The notes under the pieces are model-generated. The model was not told where the DNA came from. It ran no database searches and saw only the letters and a program-made list of their open reading frames with translations. The translations under genes were made by a program, and so were the position numbers. Of a stretch of 64,000 nucleotides of DNA, positions 8,843 to 21,323 are shown in pieces (the first letter of the stretch is position 1; each line of letters starts with the position of its first letter). The stretch spans positions 62,001-126,000 of the forward strand of contig CAMDGM010000002.1 in the NCBI GenBank assembly GCA_945898015.1, in the 5' to 3' direction. This stretch comes from PVC group bacterium. GTDB lineage: Bacteria > Verrucomicrobiota > Kiritimatiellia > CAIKKV01.

Positions 8843-10000
8843 TCAGGCGAGGGTGAGAATGGTTTCGTACAGATCCACGGCTTGCCGCACCTGCGCCAAG
8901 TCGATGAATTCGTCTTTCGTGTGGGCCTGCCGGATCGAGCCCGGCCCGATGATGAGCGAGGGAAGCCCGTGGCTGCTGAAGACGCCGCCGTCCGTGCCGA
9001 ACGGCGCCACGGCGAAGCGGGCCTGGCCCAGCACCCGGCGGGCGGCCTCCGCGACCAGGCGGCCGATTCCGCTGTCGGGGGATTCGTCGAGCGGGGGATA
9101 GTTTTCCGACAGGCGGCAGGAGAAGGCGAGGCGGGGGTCGGCGTCGCGCTGGACGGCTACGAGAATTTCCTCCAGCTCCCGCTGCACGGAGTCCACGGTT
9201 TCGCCCGGCAGCGTCCGGCGGTCCACCTGGAGTTCGGCGTGATCCGGCACCACGTTGACCTGTGAACCGCCGTGAAACACGCCGACGCTCACGCGCGGCG
9301 CGCCGAGCTGGGGATGGGTCCGGAGCAGCAGCGAGTCGCGGTAAGGGCCTTCGATCCGGGCCGTCACCTCGCAGAGCGCCCGGATGGCGCTGACGCCGCG
9401 TTCCGGAAGGGAGGAGTGCACCGCCACGCCGCTCGCGCCGATCGTGAAGCGGAGGGCGCCTTTGTGGAGATGGACGATTTCCAGGTCGGTGGGCTCGGCC
9501 ACGACCGCGGCGACGAATTCGCCGGGGTGGAGGCGCATCAGGGCCTGGGCGCCGTCGGCGCCGCATTCCTCGTTGCAGGTGGCGGCGAAACAGACACGGC
9601 AGGGGAAGGGCCGGCCGGCTGCCAGAAACCGGTCCAGGGCCGCCAGCATGGCCGCCATGCCGCCCTTGGGATCGGTGGCGCCCCGCCCGTACAGCTTGCC
9701 GTCGCGGATGTCGGGCGTGAAGGGGGGAATGGTCATGCCGTCCTGCGGCACGTTGTCGGCATGGGCGTTCAGCAGGAGCGTGCGGGAGCGGTCCACGCCG
9801 TCAAAGGTCGCCAGCAGGTTGCACCGGCCGGGAAAGACTTCCTCCTGGATGACGCGGGCGCCGCGGGTTTTGAAAAACAGCTCCAGGATGCGGAGCAGCG
9901 GGGCCTCGCCGGGATATTCAGCGGAGGGGGGCGCGCCCCGGGGATTGGTGCTGGGGCAGGCGACCAGTTCCGCCAGCAGATGAACGACGTCTAGAGACAT
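8843..10000 (-). CDS. M20 family metallopeptidase / N-acyl amino acid deacylase (ArgE/DapE-like)
   Basis: A 385-residue protein with GAGG six bases before its ATG. It carries the M20 metal-site motifs in order: LLLNAHADNVP (His and Asp), ATDPKGGMAAML (bridging Asp), CNEECGADG (catalytic and ligand Glu), and a late His in RQAHTKDEF. A dimerisation domain lies between them. ArgE (acetylornithine) and DapE (succinyl-diaminopimelate) both fit. The argC gene 4 kb away on the other strand makes ArgE attractive but does not prove it. Confidence 0.85.
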   Translation of the reverse strand: MSLDVVHLLAELVACPSTNPRGAPPSAEYPGEAPLLRILELFFKTRGARVIQEEVFPGRCNLLATFDGVDRSRTLLLNAHADNVPQDGMTIPPFTPDIRDGKLYGRGATDPKGGMAAMLAALDRFLAAGRPFPCRVCFAATCNEECGADGAQALMRLHPGEFVAAVVAEPTDLEIVHLHKGALRFTIGASGVAVHSSLPERGVSAIRALCEVTARIEGPYRDSLLLRTHPQLGAPRVSVGVFHGGSQVNVVPDHAELQVDRRTLPGETVDSVQRELEEILVAVQRDADPRLAFSCRLSENYPPLDESPDSGIGRLVAEAARRVLGQARFAVAPFGTDGGVFSSHGLPSLIIGPGSIRQAHTKDEFIDLAQVRQAVDLYETILTLA

Positions 10001-10021
10001 GAAGAACCTCGCATCGGTCGA

Positions 10022-11275
10022 TTAGACGCTTTGCACGGAGACGACCCGGTTTTCCCGGCGGGCCTTTTCGGAGGCGAAGACCATCAGGTGGGATTCGAGC
10101 GATTCGTCGGGGCCGGAGAGAATCTGCGATTGATCCTTCGCGGCGACGGCGGAAATGAAGGCCTTCATGAGCCCGTAATCGCCGCCGCCGTGGCCGCCGA
10201 GGATTGAGGAGTCGGCCGCCACGGTGTCGACTTCCGTGGTTTGATCGGTCAGGAAATCGTAGATCAGGATCTTGTCGCCATCGCCGGAGAGCTCGCCGCG
10301 GGTTCCGAACAGGCGGGTTTTGCGATGGCCGCTTTTGGTGAACGCGGTCATGGTGAAGACGCCCGACCGGCCGCCCTGGAATTTGAAATTCACCACCTGG
10401 TGATCCACGACGTCGTTGTCGCAGGCGTAGACGCAGCGGCCGTAGGGGCCCTGGCGCAGAGCCTCCATCAGGCTATCCTCGGTCGGGTTCGGGGTCAGCA
10501 CGTTCACGGGCCAGGCCAAATGGCCTTTGGCCAGGCGGCCCATATATATCCGTTTCGCCGAGTAGGGGCAGGTCGGTTCGACGGCGCAGTCCAGGCACCG
10601 GGCGGCGGCGCCAGCCGGTTTTTGATCGGCCCGGAAATGGTGGAGCGAGCCGAAGGACGAGACGTCCTCGCAGGGTTTGCCCATGATGTGGAGGATCCAG
10701 TCCAGGTCGTGGCAGGACTTGGCGAGCAGCATGGGGGAGGATTCTTTTTCGTTGCGCCAGTTCCCGCGCACGAAGGAGTGGGCCTGATGCCAGTAGCCGA
10801 CGGGCTCCAGGTGCTGGAGGCTGACCAGGTCCCCGATGACGCCCGAGTCGAGGAGCTGCCGGAGCTTCCGGGTGTAGCCTGTGTAGCGCATCACGTGGCA
10901 GACGGCGAAGAGGACCCCGGCTTTTTTGACCGCGCTGACGATCGTGCGGCAGCCGGCGGCATCGGGGGCCATCGGCTTTTCAAGCAGGATGTGGTAGCCG
11001 AGCTTCGCGAAGGCCACGGCGGGCTCCACGTGCATGGCGTCCTGCGTGCAGATGAGGACGGCATCGGCGAACCGGGGTTGGGCCGCGGCCGTGCGCCAGT
11101 CGGTGAACTGGTGCGCCGGAGGGATCGGGTGTTCGGCGGCCAGGTGGGACCGGTAGAATTCCCGGGGCTCGGCCACGCCGACAACCCGGGCCTGCTCGGG
11201 GTGGGCCTTGGCGAATGTGGCATAGCCGGCGCCGCGGCCGCCGGCGCCGACGATGAGGAGGGTAACGGGGCTCAC
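10022..11275 (-). CDS. Gfo/Idh/MocA family oxidoreductase
   Basis: A 417-residue protein. GTG 11275 is chosen because it overlaps the TGA of the upstream TPR gene by four bases (GTGA) and begins the Rossmann strand TLLIVGAGGRGAGYATFA. The EKP motif with the catalytic Lys is present (ILLEKPMAP). A cysteine-rich insert CLDCAVEPTCPYSAKRIY follows, seen in a subset of the family. These enzymes oxidise or reduce sugar carbons with bound NAD(P). The coupling to the TPR gene implies co-translation. Confidence 0.85.
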   Translation of the reverse strand: MSPVTLLIVGAGGRGAGYATFAKAHPEQARVVGVAEPREFYRSHLAAEHPIPPAHQFTDWRTAAAQPRFADAVLICTQDAMHVEPAVAFAKLGYHILLEKPMAPDAAGCRTIVSAVKKAGVLFAVCHVMRYTGYTRKLRQLLDSGVIGDLVSLQHLEPVGYWHQAHSFVRGNWRNEKESSPMLLAKSCHDLDWILHIMGKPCEDVSSFGSLHHFRADQKPAGAAARCLDCAVEPTCPYSAKRIYMGRLAKGHLAWPVNVLTPNPTEDSLMEALRQGPYGRCVYACDNDVVDHQVVNFKFQGGRSGVFTMTAFTKSGHRKTRLFGTRGELSGDGDKILIYDFLTDQTTEVDTVAADSSILGGHGGGDYGLMKAFISAVAAKDQSQILSGPDESLESHLMVFASEKARRENRVVSVQSV

Positions 11276-12651
11276 GACGCGTACCCCTGGTCGATTTTCC
11301 GGGCCACATCCTTGTAGCCGAAGTCGACCTGGTAGACGATCTTGTACTGCTCGAGCGCGCGGACCTTGTCGCCCATCAGTTCGTAAAGCTGGCCGAGATC
11401 GTAAATGATGTCTTTTTTCAAGTCGGGCATGCCCTGAATTTCGGAGATGGCCTTGGAGTACTGTTCGGCCGCCATGTCGTATTGCTTCTTGAGCATGAAG
11501 CACTGCCCGATGTAATAGAGCGCGCGGACCCGTTCGGACGGGCTGCGCTGGGCCATCTGGAACTGCTGGATGGCCTCGTTGATTTCCTGCCGGGTGAACA
11601 GGGCGATGCCGAAATCGAAGCGCAAGCTCAGGTCGTTGGGATAGCGGGTGACGCGTTCGCGCAGGTTTTCATACTGGAAGGCGGTCATCTCCCCGCGTTT
11701 GGCTTCCGCGCCGGCGGCGTTGCCGGCGGCTTCCAGTTGCCGGGCCTGGTGCTCCAGGTGGGCCAGCTTCATGGAGGCGATCGCCGCATCGACCTGGGGA
11801 TCCCGGCCCGAGGCGGCGGTCTGGGCGTCCTCGAGCGCGGCCACGCCCTTGTCGAATTCCTGAATGCTCTGGTACAGGTTGGCCAGGTGGCGCCGGTAAT
11901 TGATGTTGGCGGGCTCCTTGGTGATTTTCTGGAGCGTGTCGGCGATGAGGGCGGTGACATCCTGCTCGGTTTTGATGACCTTGTCGCCCTGTTCCAGGAT
12001 GACGGACTTTCCCGCATCGCGCATGATTTTGCGATAGGCGTCCTTCTCGGCGCCGCCGCTGGCCCAGCCGTCCTTGGACATGCTGTCCAGGGCCGTGGCG
12101 TCCTTGAGGTCCTTCAGGATTTTCATGTCCGAAGGTTTGGCCACGGCGAGCAGTTCAAAGAGCTCGCGGGCCTGGCGGGGCTGGTTGGTTTTGAGGTAGA
12201 GCTCGCCGAGCCAGGTCAGGAGCGGATAGTCGGCGGGATAGAATTCCCGGACCTGGGCGAGGGTCAGGATGGCGATCTCGGGGGCGCCGGCCAGTTCGGC
12301 GGCCTGGCCGAACAGCTTGATAAAGGTCATGTTCAGCGGGTCCTTCCGCAACAGCTTCTCGGCGATGGTCAGGGCCTCTTCGCCCTTTTTGGACTGGAGC
12401 AGGAAGAACACCTGCGCCACCTGGGGAAGGAGGGAAATGGTGTTCACGAGATGGTTGGACGGGGCCGCATGGAATTTCTTGATCTGCGCGGCCCGGAGGT
12501 ATTTGCGGGTTTGCAGGCAGCCGGGCTCCTGGGCAATCGCCGCGGTCAGCATGTCGATCGAATAATCGAGATTGCCGCGTTCCAGGGCGGCAAATCCCTT
12601 GATGACCAGATCGCGTGTTTTCGCGGAAACGGGTTCAGGCGTGATGTCCAT
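11272..12651 (-). CDS. Tetratricopeptide-repeat protein
   Basis: A 459-residue protein rich in TPR-like helical pairs, for example near residues 30-60, 110-170 and 330-460 (ALYYIGQCFMLKKQYDMAAE). I chose ATG 12651 because GTGAGG lies nine bases upstream; a GTG at 12666 is the alternative. No signal peptide or transmembrane segment is visible, so it is probably a cytoplasmic scaffold. It heads the minus-strand cluster, and its TGA overlaps the start of the oxidoreductase gene. Its function is unknown. Confidence 0.78.
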   Translation of the reverse strand: MDITPEPVSAKTRDLVIKGFAALERGNLDYSIDMLTAAIAQEPGCLQTRKYLRAAQIKKFHAAPSNHLVNTISLLPQVAQVFFLLQSKKGEEALTIAEKLLRKDPLNMTFIKLFGQAAELAGAPEIAILTLAQVREFYPADYPLLTWLGELYLKTNQPRQARELFELLAVAKPSDMKILKDLKDATALDSMSKDGWASGGAEKDAYRKIMRDAGKSVILEQGDKVIKTEQDVTALIADTLQKITKEPANINYRRHLANLYQSIQEFDKGVAALEDAQTAASGRDPQVDAAIASMKLAHLEHQARQLEAAGNAAGAEAKRGEMTAFQYENLRERVTRYPNDLSLRFDFGIALFTRQEINEAIQQFQMAQRSPSERVRALYYIGQCFMLKKQYDMAAEQYSKAISEIQGMPDLKKDIIYDLGQLYELMGDKVRALEQYKIVYQVDFGYKDVARKIDQGYAS

Positions 12652-12675
12652 ACGGGGCGTCCTCACGGAATACTT

Positions 12676-12706
12676 TTGACGTTCATTGATAACCGGGTAA
12701 TATAAT
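12676..12706 (+). promoter_or_regulatory. Putative sigma-70 promoter for the amidase-argC-parB block
   Basis: TTGACG at 12676-12681 and a perfect TATAAT at 12701-12706 are separated by 19 bases, slightly longer than the ideal 17. They lie 27 bp upstream of the amidase ATG, in an AT-rich gap between divergent genes. Confidence 0.45.
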
Positions 12707-12733
12707 CGGTATTTACGGAAAAAAAAGGAGAAT

Positions 12734-13714
12734 ATGCGCGTACGGGAAAACGGGGGGGTCCGGCGATGGACGAGGGGGGCGGTTCTGGCCGGACTGGCGT
12801 TCGCCGCAACGGTCGCGGTGGGGGACCGGGTTTCCCTGGGCTCCAGGCTGGGCGCGCTGGGGCTTCATGAGTTGGACGTTCCCGGCGATCCGTCGCGCGC
12901 GGTGTTCAGCAACCGCTGGCACCAGGTGGAGGTGGAGGCCAACAGCCGCCGCATCCTGCATGACGGCGTGGCGGTGTACCTGAATGGCCCGGTCCTGCGG
13001 GACGGGGATACCTGGAGCGTGCTGGGCGTGGACTGGACCGAGGGCGTGGGGTTCCCTTGGATCGCGACGCCTGTGCCGGTCCGGCGTAAGCGGGATCTTG
13101 TGCTGCTGGATCCGGGCCACGGAGGCGGGGACAAGGGCGCCATCAGCCAGCGGATTGAAGAGGACCGCGTGACGCTTGACGTGGCCAAGCGGATCGGGAA
13201 AATCCTGGCCGCCCAGGGGGTGACCGTGAAATACACCCGGGACCGGGATCGCGAGCTGACCTTGACCGACCGGAGCGCGATGGCCCGGAAGCTGGCGCCG
13301 GACGCCTTTGTCAGCATTCACGTGAATGCCACGGGCGACCGGGGGGTGGAGGGCGTGGAGGTGTTTGTCATGACCTCGCCGGGGTATGCCTCCACGGTGG
13401 GCGGGAAGGCGGATGCCGCCGGCTATGACGGCAACCGGAACCGGGTGCTGAATATCCGGCTGGCCCACTCGGTCCTGGACAATCTGGTGCAATATACGGG
13501 CGCCGAGGACCGGGGCGTGAAGCGGGCCCGGTTCGCGGTGCTCAAGGGATCGCCGGTTCCGGCGGTGCTGGTGGAAATGGGATTTATGACCAATCCGGAG
13601 GAAGAAAGCCGGCTGATCAGCCGGAACTACCGGGACCAGGTCGCGATGGGCGTGGCGCGGGGCATCCTCTCCTATCTGACGACCGCCCGCAAACCGCCGG
13701 ATCCGGTGAATTAA
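12734..13714 (+). CDS. N-acetylmuramoyl-L-alanine amidase (Amidase_3)
   Basis: A 326-residue protein with a positively charged start and a hydrophobic stretch (about residues 15-31), consistent with export. The catalytic domain has LLDPGHGGGDKGA (Zn His), an acidic EEDRVTLDVAKRI helix (Zn Glu), FVSIHVNA (second Zn His) and VLVEMGFMTNPEEE (catalytic Glu). All residues of AmiA/B/C-type enzymes are present. It cleaves the bond between MurNAc and the stem peptide, probably during cell separation. AAGGAG lies three bases before the ATG. Confidence 0.9.
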   Translation: MRVRENGGVRRWTRGAVLAGLAFAATVAVGDRVSLGSRLGALGLHELDVPGDPSRAVFSNRWHQVEVEANSRRILHDGVAVYLNGPVLRDGDTWSVLGVDWTEGVGFPWIATPVPVRRKRDLVLLDPGHGGGDKGAISQRIEEDRVTLDVAKRIGKILAAQGVTVKYTRDRDRELTLTDRSAMARKLAPDAFVSIHVNATGDRGVEGVEVFVMTSPGYASTVGGKADAAGYDGNRNRVLNIRLAHSVLDNLVQYTGAEDRGVKRARFAVLKGSPVPAVLVEMGFMTNPEEESRLISRNYRDQVAMGVARGILSYLTTARKPPDPVN

Positions 13715-13729
13715 CGAAGGGAACGAGTT

Positions 13730-14788
13730 ATGATCAAGGCGAAAGTCGTGGGCGCGGGTGGGTACGGCGGCGTGGGCATTGTCGAGCTGCTCTTGCGCCA
13801 TCCTGAAGCGAAGCTGACCTGCCTGGTGGCGGCCACCGAGACCGGCATGCCGATGAGCAAGCTGTACCCGCATCTGCAGGGCTTCTGCGACATGACCATC
13901 CTCACCCCCGACGATCCGGCCGCGCAGGAGCCGGCCGATGTCGTTTTCTTTTCCACGCCCGATGGCGTCGGTATGGTCCAGGCCCGGGCCGAGCTGGAAC
14001 GCGGGGCCCGCGTGATCGATTACAGCGGGGACTTCCGGTTTAATACGATCGAGGATTACGCGGAATATGCCCGGCGGCTGGGCCGGGAGCCCGTGCACAA
14101 GTCGCCGGACCTGCTGGTCAAGAGCCTGTATGGGCTGCCCGAGCTGCGGCGGGCGGATTATACGCCCGGCACGCGCCTGGTGGGCAATCCCGGCTGCTTT
14201 GCCGTGAGCTGCCTCCTCGGGCTGGCTCCGGCCTTGGAGCAGGGCCTGGTGGACCTGGAGAGCCTGATCTGCGACTGCAAGACGGGGGTCTCGGGCGCGG
14301 GCAAAAAGGCGTCGCCCCTCCATCATTATCCGGCCCGGTACGACAACATGAATGCGTACCGGCTGACCGGTCATCAGCATGTGATGGAGGTGGAGCGCGA
14401 GCTCGAGCGAGTGGCGGGCCGGCCCATCCGGGTGACCTTCACCGCCCAGGTGGTTCCCCTGTGCCGGGGCATCCTGTCGTGCCTCTATGGCACCCTGGCG
14501 CCCGGCATCACGCCGGCGGCCGTGCAGGAGGCCTATCGCGAGTATCACCGGAGCAACGGATTCGTGCGGCTGTGCGGCCGCGACTCCGGGGTCGGCACGC
14601 TGCACGTGCGGGGTAGCAATTTCTGCAATCTCATTGTGGATGTAGACGAGCGGACCCGCCGGTTGCGGGTGGTCAGCCATATTGACAACCTGATGAAGGG
14701 CCAGGCCGGGAACGCCCTTCAGAACATGAACATCCTGTTCGGTCTGCCCGAAAACACGGGTCTGAACGGGCCGGGACAGTATCCGTAA
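13730..14788 (+). CDS. argC: N-acetyl-gamma-glutamyl-phosphate reductase
   Basis: A 352-residue protein with an N-terminal NADP-binding GAGGYGGVGIVELLLRHP, the active-site cysteine in LVGNPGCFAVSCLLG, and the substrate-binding GHQHVMEVE helix. It makes N-acetylglutamate semialdehyde in arginine synthesis. Length and motifs match type I ArgC. No other arg gene is adjacent, although an ArgE/DapE-like gene lies 4 kb upstream on the other strand. Confidence 0.93.
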   Translation: MIKAKVVGAGGYGGVGIVELLLRHPEAKLTCLVAATETGMPMSKLYPHLQGFCDMTILTPDDPAAQEPADVVFFSTPDGVGMVQARAELERGARVIDYSGDFRFNTIEDYAEYARRLGREPVHKSPDLLVKSLYGLPELRRADYTPGTRLVGNPGCFAVSCLLGLAPALEQGLVDLESLICDCKTGVSGAGKKASPLHHYPARYDNMNAYRLTGHQHVMEVERELERVAGRPIRVTFTAQVVPLCRGILSCLYGTLAPGITPAAVQEAYREYHRSNGFVRLCGRDSGVGTLHVRGSNFCNLIVDVDERTRRLRVVSHIDNLMKGQAGNALQNMNILFGLPENTGLNGPGQYP

Positions 14789-14806
14789 CGAGCAGGAGAA
14801 AGCCGC

Positions 14807-15775
14807 ATGAGCACATCGAAGCGAGGGTTGGGCCGGGGATTGAACGCGTTGATCCGTAATCCGGCGGCCGAGCCGGCCGCGGCATCCGCCGGCGCCGAGC
14901 GCCCGGCCCGGACGGTGGAGGCCGCCGCCCGCGACCGGGGCGTGATGCGGGTGCCTGTGGCCCAGATTGTCCCGAGCCCCTGGCAGCCGCGCCGCACGTT
15001 TGCGCCCGAGGCGCTGGAGGAGCTCGCCGCGTCCGTCAAGGAGCGCGGGGTGCTGCAGCCTCTGCTCGTGCGCCGGGTAGGCTCCAAGTTCGAGCTGATC
15101 GCAGGCGAGCGCCGCTGGCGCGCCGCCACGGCGGCCGGGCTGGCCGAGGTGCCGGTGATGGTCATGGAGGCGGCCGACAAGGACGCGCTCGAGCTGGCGG
15201 TGATCGAAAACGTCCAGCGCGAGGACTTGAACGTGGTCGAGGAGGCGGAGGCGTACCGCGCCCTGGCCGACAAGTTCATGCTGACCCAGGACCAGATATC
15301 GGCTCGCACGGGCAAGGCCCGCGCCTCGGTGGCGAATACGATGCGGCTGCTCAACCTGGCCGCCCCGGTGCGGCAGCTGCTGGCGGAAAAACGGCTTTCA
15401 CCCGGCCATGGCAAGGTGCTGCTGGGCGTGACGGACGAGGAGCAGCAGCGGCTGCTGGCGATGCGGATCGTCAAGGACGGGCTTTCCGTCCGCGATTTGG
15501 AGCGCCTCCTGGCCCGGGGGAAGAAACCGCCCAAAGGCCTGGCGGTGAACCTCGGGGAAGCCAGTCTTCCGGCCTCACACCTGGCGCACCTGTCCGACCT
15601 CTTGCACCGTCATTTCGGCACGAGCGTCCGCCTGGTGCCGGGTCGGATGCGGCCGGACGGCAAGCCGTCCAAGGGCCGGATCGAGGTGGATTTCTATTCC
15701 CACGACGATCTGGATCGCATCCTCGGACTCATCGGTCTTCAGGAGAAGGGCGGCGTGGATCTGTCGAAAATCTGA
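14807..15775 (+). CDS. parB: ParB/Spo0J family chromosome-partitioning protein
   Basis: A 322-residue protein beginning KRGLGRGLNALI, the classic ParB start. It has a ParB/Srx nuclease-like domain (PWQPRRTF, AGERRWRAA), a helix-turn-helix (QDQISARTGKARASVANTMR) and a C-terminal dimer region. ParB binds parS and, with CTP, slides along DNA for chromosome segregation. There is no parA beside it here, which is unusual. AGGAG lies upstream of the ATG. Confidence 0.92.
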   Translation: MSTSKRGLGRGLNALIRNPAAEPAAASAGAERPARTVEAAARDRGVMRVPVAQIVPSPWQPRRTFAPEALEELAASVKERGVLQPLLVRRVGSKFELIAGERRWRAATAAGLAEVPVMVMEAADKDALELAVIENVQREDLNVVEEAEAYRALADKFMLTQDQISARTGKARASVANTMRLLNLAAPVRQLLAEKRLSPGHGKVLLGVTDEEQQRLLAMRIVKDGLSVRDLERLLARGKKPPKGLAVNLGEASLPASHLAHLSDLLHRHFGTSVRLVPGRMRPDGKPSKGRIEVDFYSHDDLDRILGLIGLQEKGGVDLSKI

Positions 15776-15871
15776 GCGGCCTTTTTTGCGGTTGTAACCG
15801 ACCCCGTTTTTTTACTATAAATAACAATTCGACTTGTTCCCCGGCGGTTGGAGTGAAATCGTGGCGGGAGC

Positions 15872-17194
15872 ATGGAAAGGCGGGGTTTTGTGAAAGAAAT
15901 TGGAATCGGGTTGATCGGCTTTGGCACCGTGGGCGCCGGGGTTGTGGAATGTCTCCAGAAAAACGGCGAACGCATGGCCGCCCGCACGGGGGTCAAGCTC
16001 GTCCTGCGCAAGATTGCGGATGTGGACCTGGACCGGGATCGGGGCGTCAAGGTGGACCCTGCCATTCTCACGCGCGACGGGAATGCCCTGCTGACCGATC
16101 CTTCTCTGGATATCATCATCGAGCTGGTGGGCGGCACCGGCTTTGCCAAAGAGGTGGTGCTCAAGGCGCTGCAGAACGGCAAGGCCGTGGTCACGGCCAA
16201 CAAGGCGCTGCTGGCCGAGCATGGGCCCGCCATTTTCCAACTGGCGGCCAAGAAGGGCCTGCCGGTGGGATTCGAGGCCAGCGTGGCCGGCGCCATTCCC
16301 ATCATCCGCGCGATGCGGGAGGGGCTGGTGGGCAACCGGTTCCAGCGGATCTACGGCATTTTGAACGGCACCTGCAATTTCATCCTCACCAAGATGGAAA
16401 AGGAGCAGGTGACCTTTGAGCACGCGCTCAAGGAGGCCCAGGCCGCGGGGTATGCCGAGGCGAATCCCGCCCTGGATATCGACGGATTCGACACCGCGCA
16501 CAAGGCGGTGATTCTCGCGTCGCTGGCCTGTGGCTCGCCTCTGCCCATGAAGGCGGTGTTTGTGGAAGGCATCCGCGGGCTCGCCAAGATCGATATGGAA
16601 TATGCCAAGGGGCTCGGCTATCGGATCAAGCTGTTGGCCGTTATCAAGCTGGCGGACGACTGCGTGGAGGTCCGGGTTCATCCGGCCCTGATTCCCGCCG
16701 ATTCCCTGATGGCCTCCGTTTCCGGCGTGTTCAACGCCGTGATGGTGGACGGCGACATGGCCGGGCAGACGATGTATTACGGGCGCGGGGCGGGCCGGCT
16801 TCCCACCGGGAGCGCTGTGGTTAGCGATCTGGCCGACATCGGCATGGCCCTGGCTTCCGGCGTGCCGCCGCCGCCGGTGTTTCCGGCCGGGGTGACGGCG
16901 CCGGCCTGCCGGTCGATGGGCGAGGTGACGAACCGGTTTTATATCCGGCTGGCCTTGCTGGACCAGCCCGGCGTGCTGGGCCGCATCGCGGCCGTCTTTG
17001 GCAGTCACTCCATCAGTCTGGCCTCGGTGATGCAAAAGGAGACCCAGACCGGGCGGCACGTGCCCGTGGTGCTGGTGACCCACCGCGCCAAGGAGTCGGA
17101 TTGCCTGGCCGCGCTGGAGGAAATCGGCGCGATGAACGTGACAAACGGGCCGGCGGTGCGGATGCGGATCGAAGATCTGGGAGCGGAGAAATAA
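15872..17194 (+). CDS. hom: Homoserine dehydrogenase
   Basis: A 440-residue protein with Rossmann motif GLIGFGTVGAGVVE, the signature YGILNGTCNFILTKM, DIDGFDTAHKAVILASL, and a C-terminal ACT domain (LLDQPGVLGRIAAVFGSHSI). It makes homoserine from aspartate semialdehyde, and the ACT domain suggests feedback control by threonine. ATG 15872 is used; a GTG at 15890 that begins exactly at the Rossmann strand is an alternative start. Its TAA overlaps the start of lysC by one base. Confidence 0.94.
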   Translation: MERRGFVKEIGIGLIGFGTVGAGVVECLQKNGERMAARTGVKLVLRKIADVDLDRDRGVKVDPAILTRDGNALLTDPSLDIIIELVGGTGFAKEVVLKALQNGKAVVTANKALLAEHGPAIFQLAAKKGLPVGFEASVAGAIPIIRAMREGLVGNRFQRIYGILNGTCNFILTKMEKEQVTFEHALKEAQAAGYAEANPALDIDGFDTAHKAVILASLACGSPLPMKAVFVEGIRGLAKIDMEYAKGLGYRIKLLAVIKLADDCVEVRVHPALIPADSLMASVSGVFNAVMVDGDMAGQTMYYGRGAGRLPTGSAVVSDLADIGMALASGVPPPPVFPAGVTAPACRSMGEVTNRFYIRLALLDQPGVLGRIAAVFGSHSISLASVMQKETQTGRHVPVVLVTHRAKESDCLAALEEIGAMNVTNGPAVRMRIEDLGAEK

Positions 17195-18575
17195 TGAAGA
17201 CGAAGACGGTGACGGTGAAAGTGGCGAAATTCGGCGGCACCTCGCTGGCGGATGCCAATCAGATTCTCAAGGTGCTCGAGATCGTGAAAGCCGATCCCGC
17301 CCGGCGCATCGTGGTGGTGTCCGCCCCGGGGAAGCGGTCGTCGCAGGATACGAAGGTCACGGACCTGCTGATAGCGCTGGCGGAGGCCCGGCTGGCGGGC
17401 CGGTCCGCCGAGGCCGAGCTGGCCGCGGTGGTGGCCCGGTTTGCGGAAATCCGGAAGGCGCTGGACTTGCCCAAGGCGGCGCTGACGGCGATTGAGCGCG
17501 ATCTGCGCGGGCGGATGGAGTCGGACCGGTCGCACCGGGGGCGGTTCCTGGACCTGCTCAAGGCGGCGGGGGAGGACAACAGCGCCCGGATCGTGGCGGC
17601 CGCGTTCACGAAGCAGGGGCTGCCGGCCCGGTATCTGAATCCGAAGGACGCGGGGCTGCTGCTCACCGACGATCCTGGCAACGCCACGGTGCTGCCCGAA
17701 TCCTATCCCAATCTGGCGAAGAGCCTGGCCGACACGCGCAAGGTGATCGTGTTCCCCGGTTTCTTCGGCACCACGACCGCCGGCGGGGTGGTCACGTTCC
17801 CGCGCGGCGGGTCCGACATCACCGGCGCCATCCTGGCCGCGGCGGTCGGGGCGTCGGAATACGAGAATTTCACGGATGTGGATTCCGTCTTTGCGGTGGA
17901 TCCGCGGATCGTGCCCGGCGCCCGGGCGATTGCCCTGCTGACCTACCGCGAAATGCGCGAGCTGGCGTATGCCGGCTTCGGCGTGTTCCATGACGAGGCC
18001 ATCGTGCCGGCGGTGCAGGCCCGGATTCCCATTGGCATCAAGAATACGAACCGTCCCGACGCGCCCGGCACCCGCATTGTGCCGACCCGCTCCTACACCT
18101 CGGGCGGGGTGGTGGGCATTGCCAGCGCGGACGGCTTCTGCACGCTGTCGCTCGACAAGTATCTGATGAATCGCGAGATCGGGTTTGGCCGGCGGCTGCT
18201 GCAGATCGTGGAGGAGGAGGGCCTGTCCTACGAGCACGTGCCGTCGGGGATCGACAATATTTCCGTGGTGTTGCGCGAGGCGAACCTGTCGGACGACAAG
18301 AAGGCGCACATTGTCAAGCGGTGCCTGGAGGAATTGAAAGCCGACGATGCGGAGTTCGAGCCGGGCCTGGCCCTGATCATGGTCGTGGGCGAGGGGATGC
18401 GCTACACGGTGGGGCTGGCGCGCCGGGCCACCGCGGCCCTGGCCGAGGCCGGTGTGAACATCGAGATGATGAACCAGGGCGCCTCCGAGATCAGCATGAT
18501 GTTCGGGGTCAAGGCCGTGGATCGCAAGAAGGCCGTGAAGGCCCTGTATGATGCCTTTTTTGAGACGGGAGCGGC

Positions 18576-18579
<4 letters not shown>
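17194..18579 (+). CDS. lysC: Aspartate kinase
   Basis: A 461-residue protein. ATG 17194 overlaps the hom stop (TAATG) and has GGAG just upstream. It starts KVAKFGGTSLADANQ, has the catalytic RGGSDITGAILAAAVGA, the FTDVDSVFAVDPR loop, and two C-terminal ACT domains (for example IDNISVVLREANLSD). It phosphorylates aspartate for lysine, threonine and methionine synthesis. Its TGA overlaps the valS ATG by four bases. Confidence 0.93.
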
Positions 18580-21254
<2,675 letters not shown>

Positions 21255-21264
21255 ATTAATAGTA

Positions 21265-21323
21265 GACTTAATTAGGGCTATTAGTTATTGTATCGTTGTT
21301 AATGGACTTAAAAAGGGCTATTA
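21265..21323 (+). promoter_or_regulatory. Two 19-bp direct repeats, probable HipB operators
   Basis: GACTTAAWWAGGGCTATTA-type repeats occupy 21265-21283 and 21305-21323, exactly 40 bp apart. They differ at only two positions. The second covers the AAGGG ribosome-binding sequence and ends at the hipB ATG. An inverted TTAATAG at 21256-21262 pairs with CTATTA in each repeat. Autoregulatory HipB-type antitoxins bind such sites upstream of their own gene. Binding here is inferred. Confidence 0.6.

Noticed and set aside
12713-14680. 655-codon minus-strand open frame opposite the amidase and argC genes
   Set aside because: Arg/His/Pro-rich shadow composition; both plus-strand genes are firmly identified.
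15789-15813. Possible terminator after parB (CGGT-TGTA-ACCG then a T run)
   Set aside because: The stem is only four base pairs and six bases separate it from the seven Ts; too weak to call.
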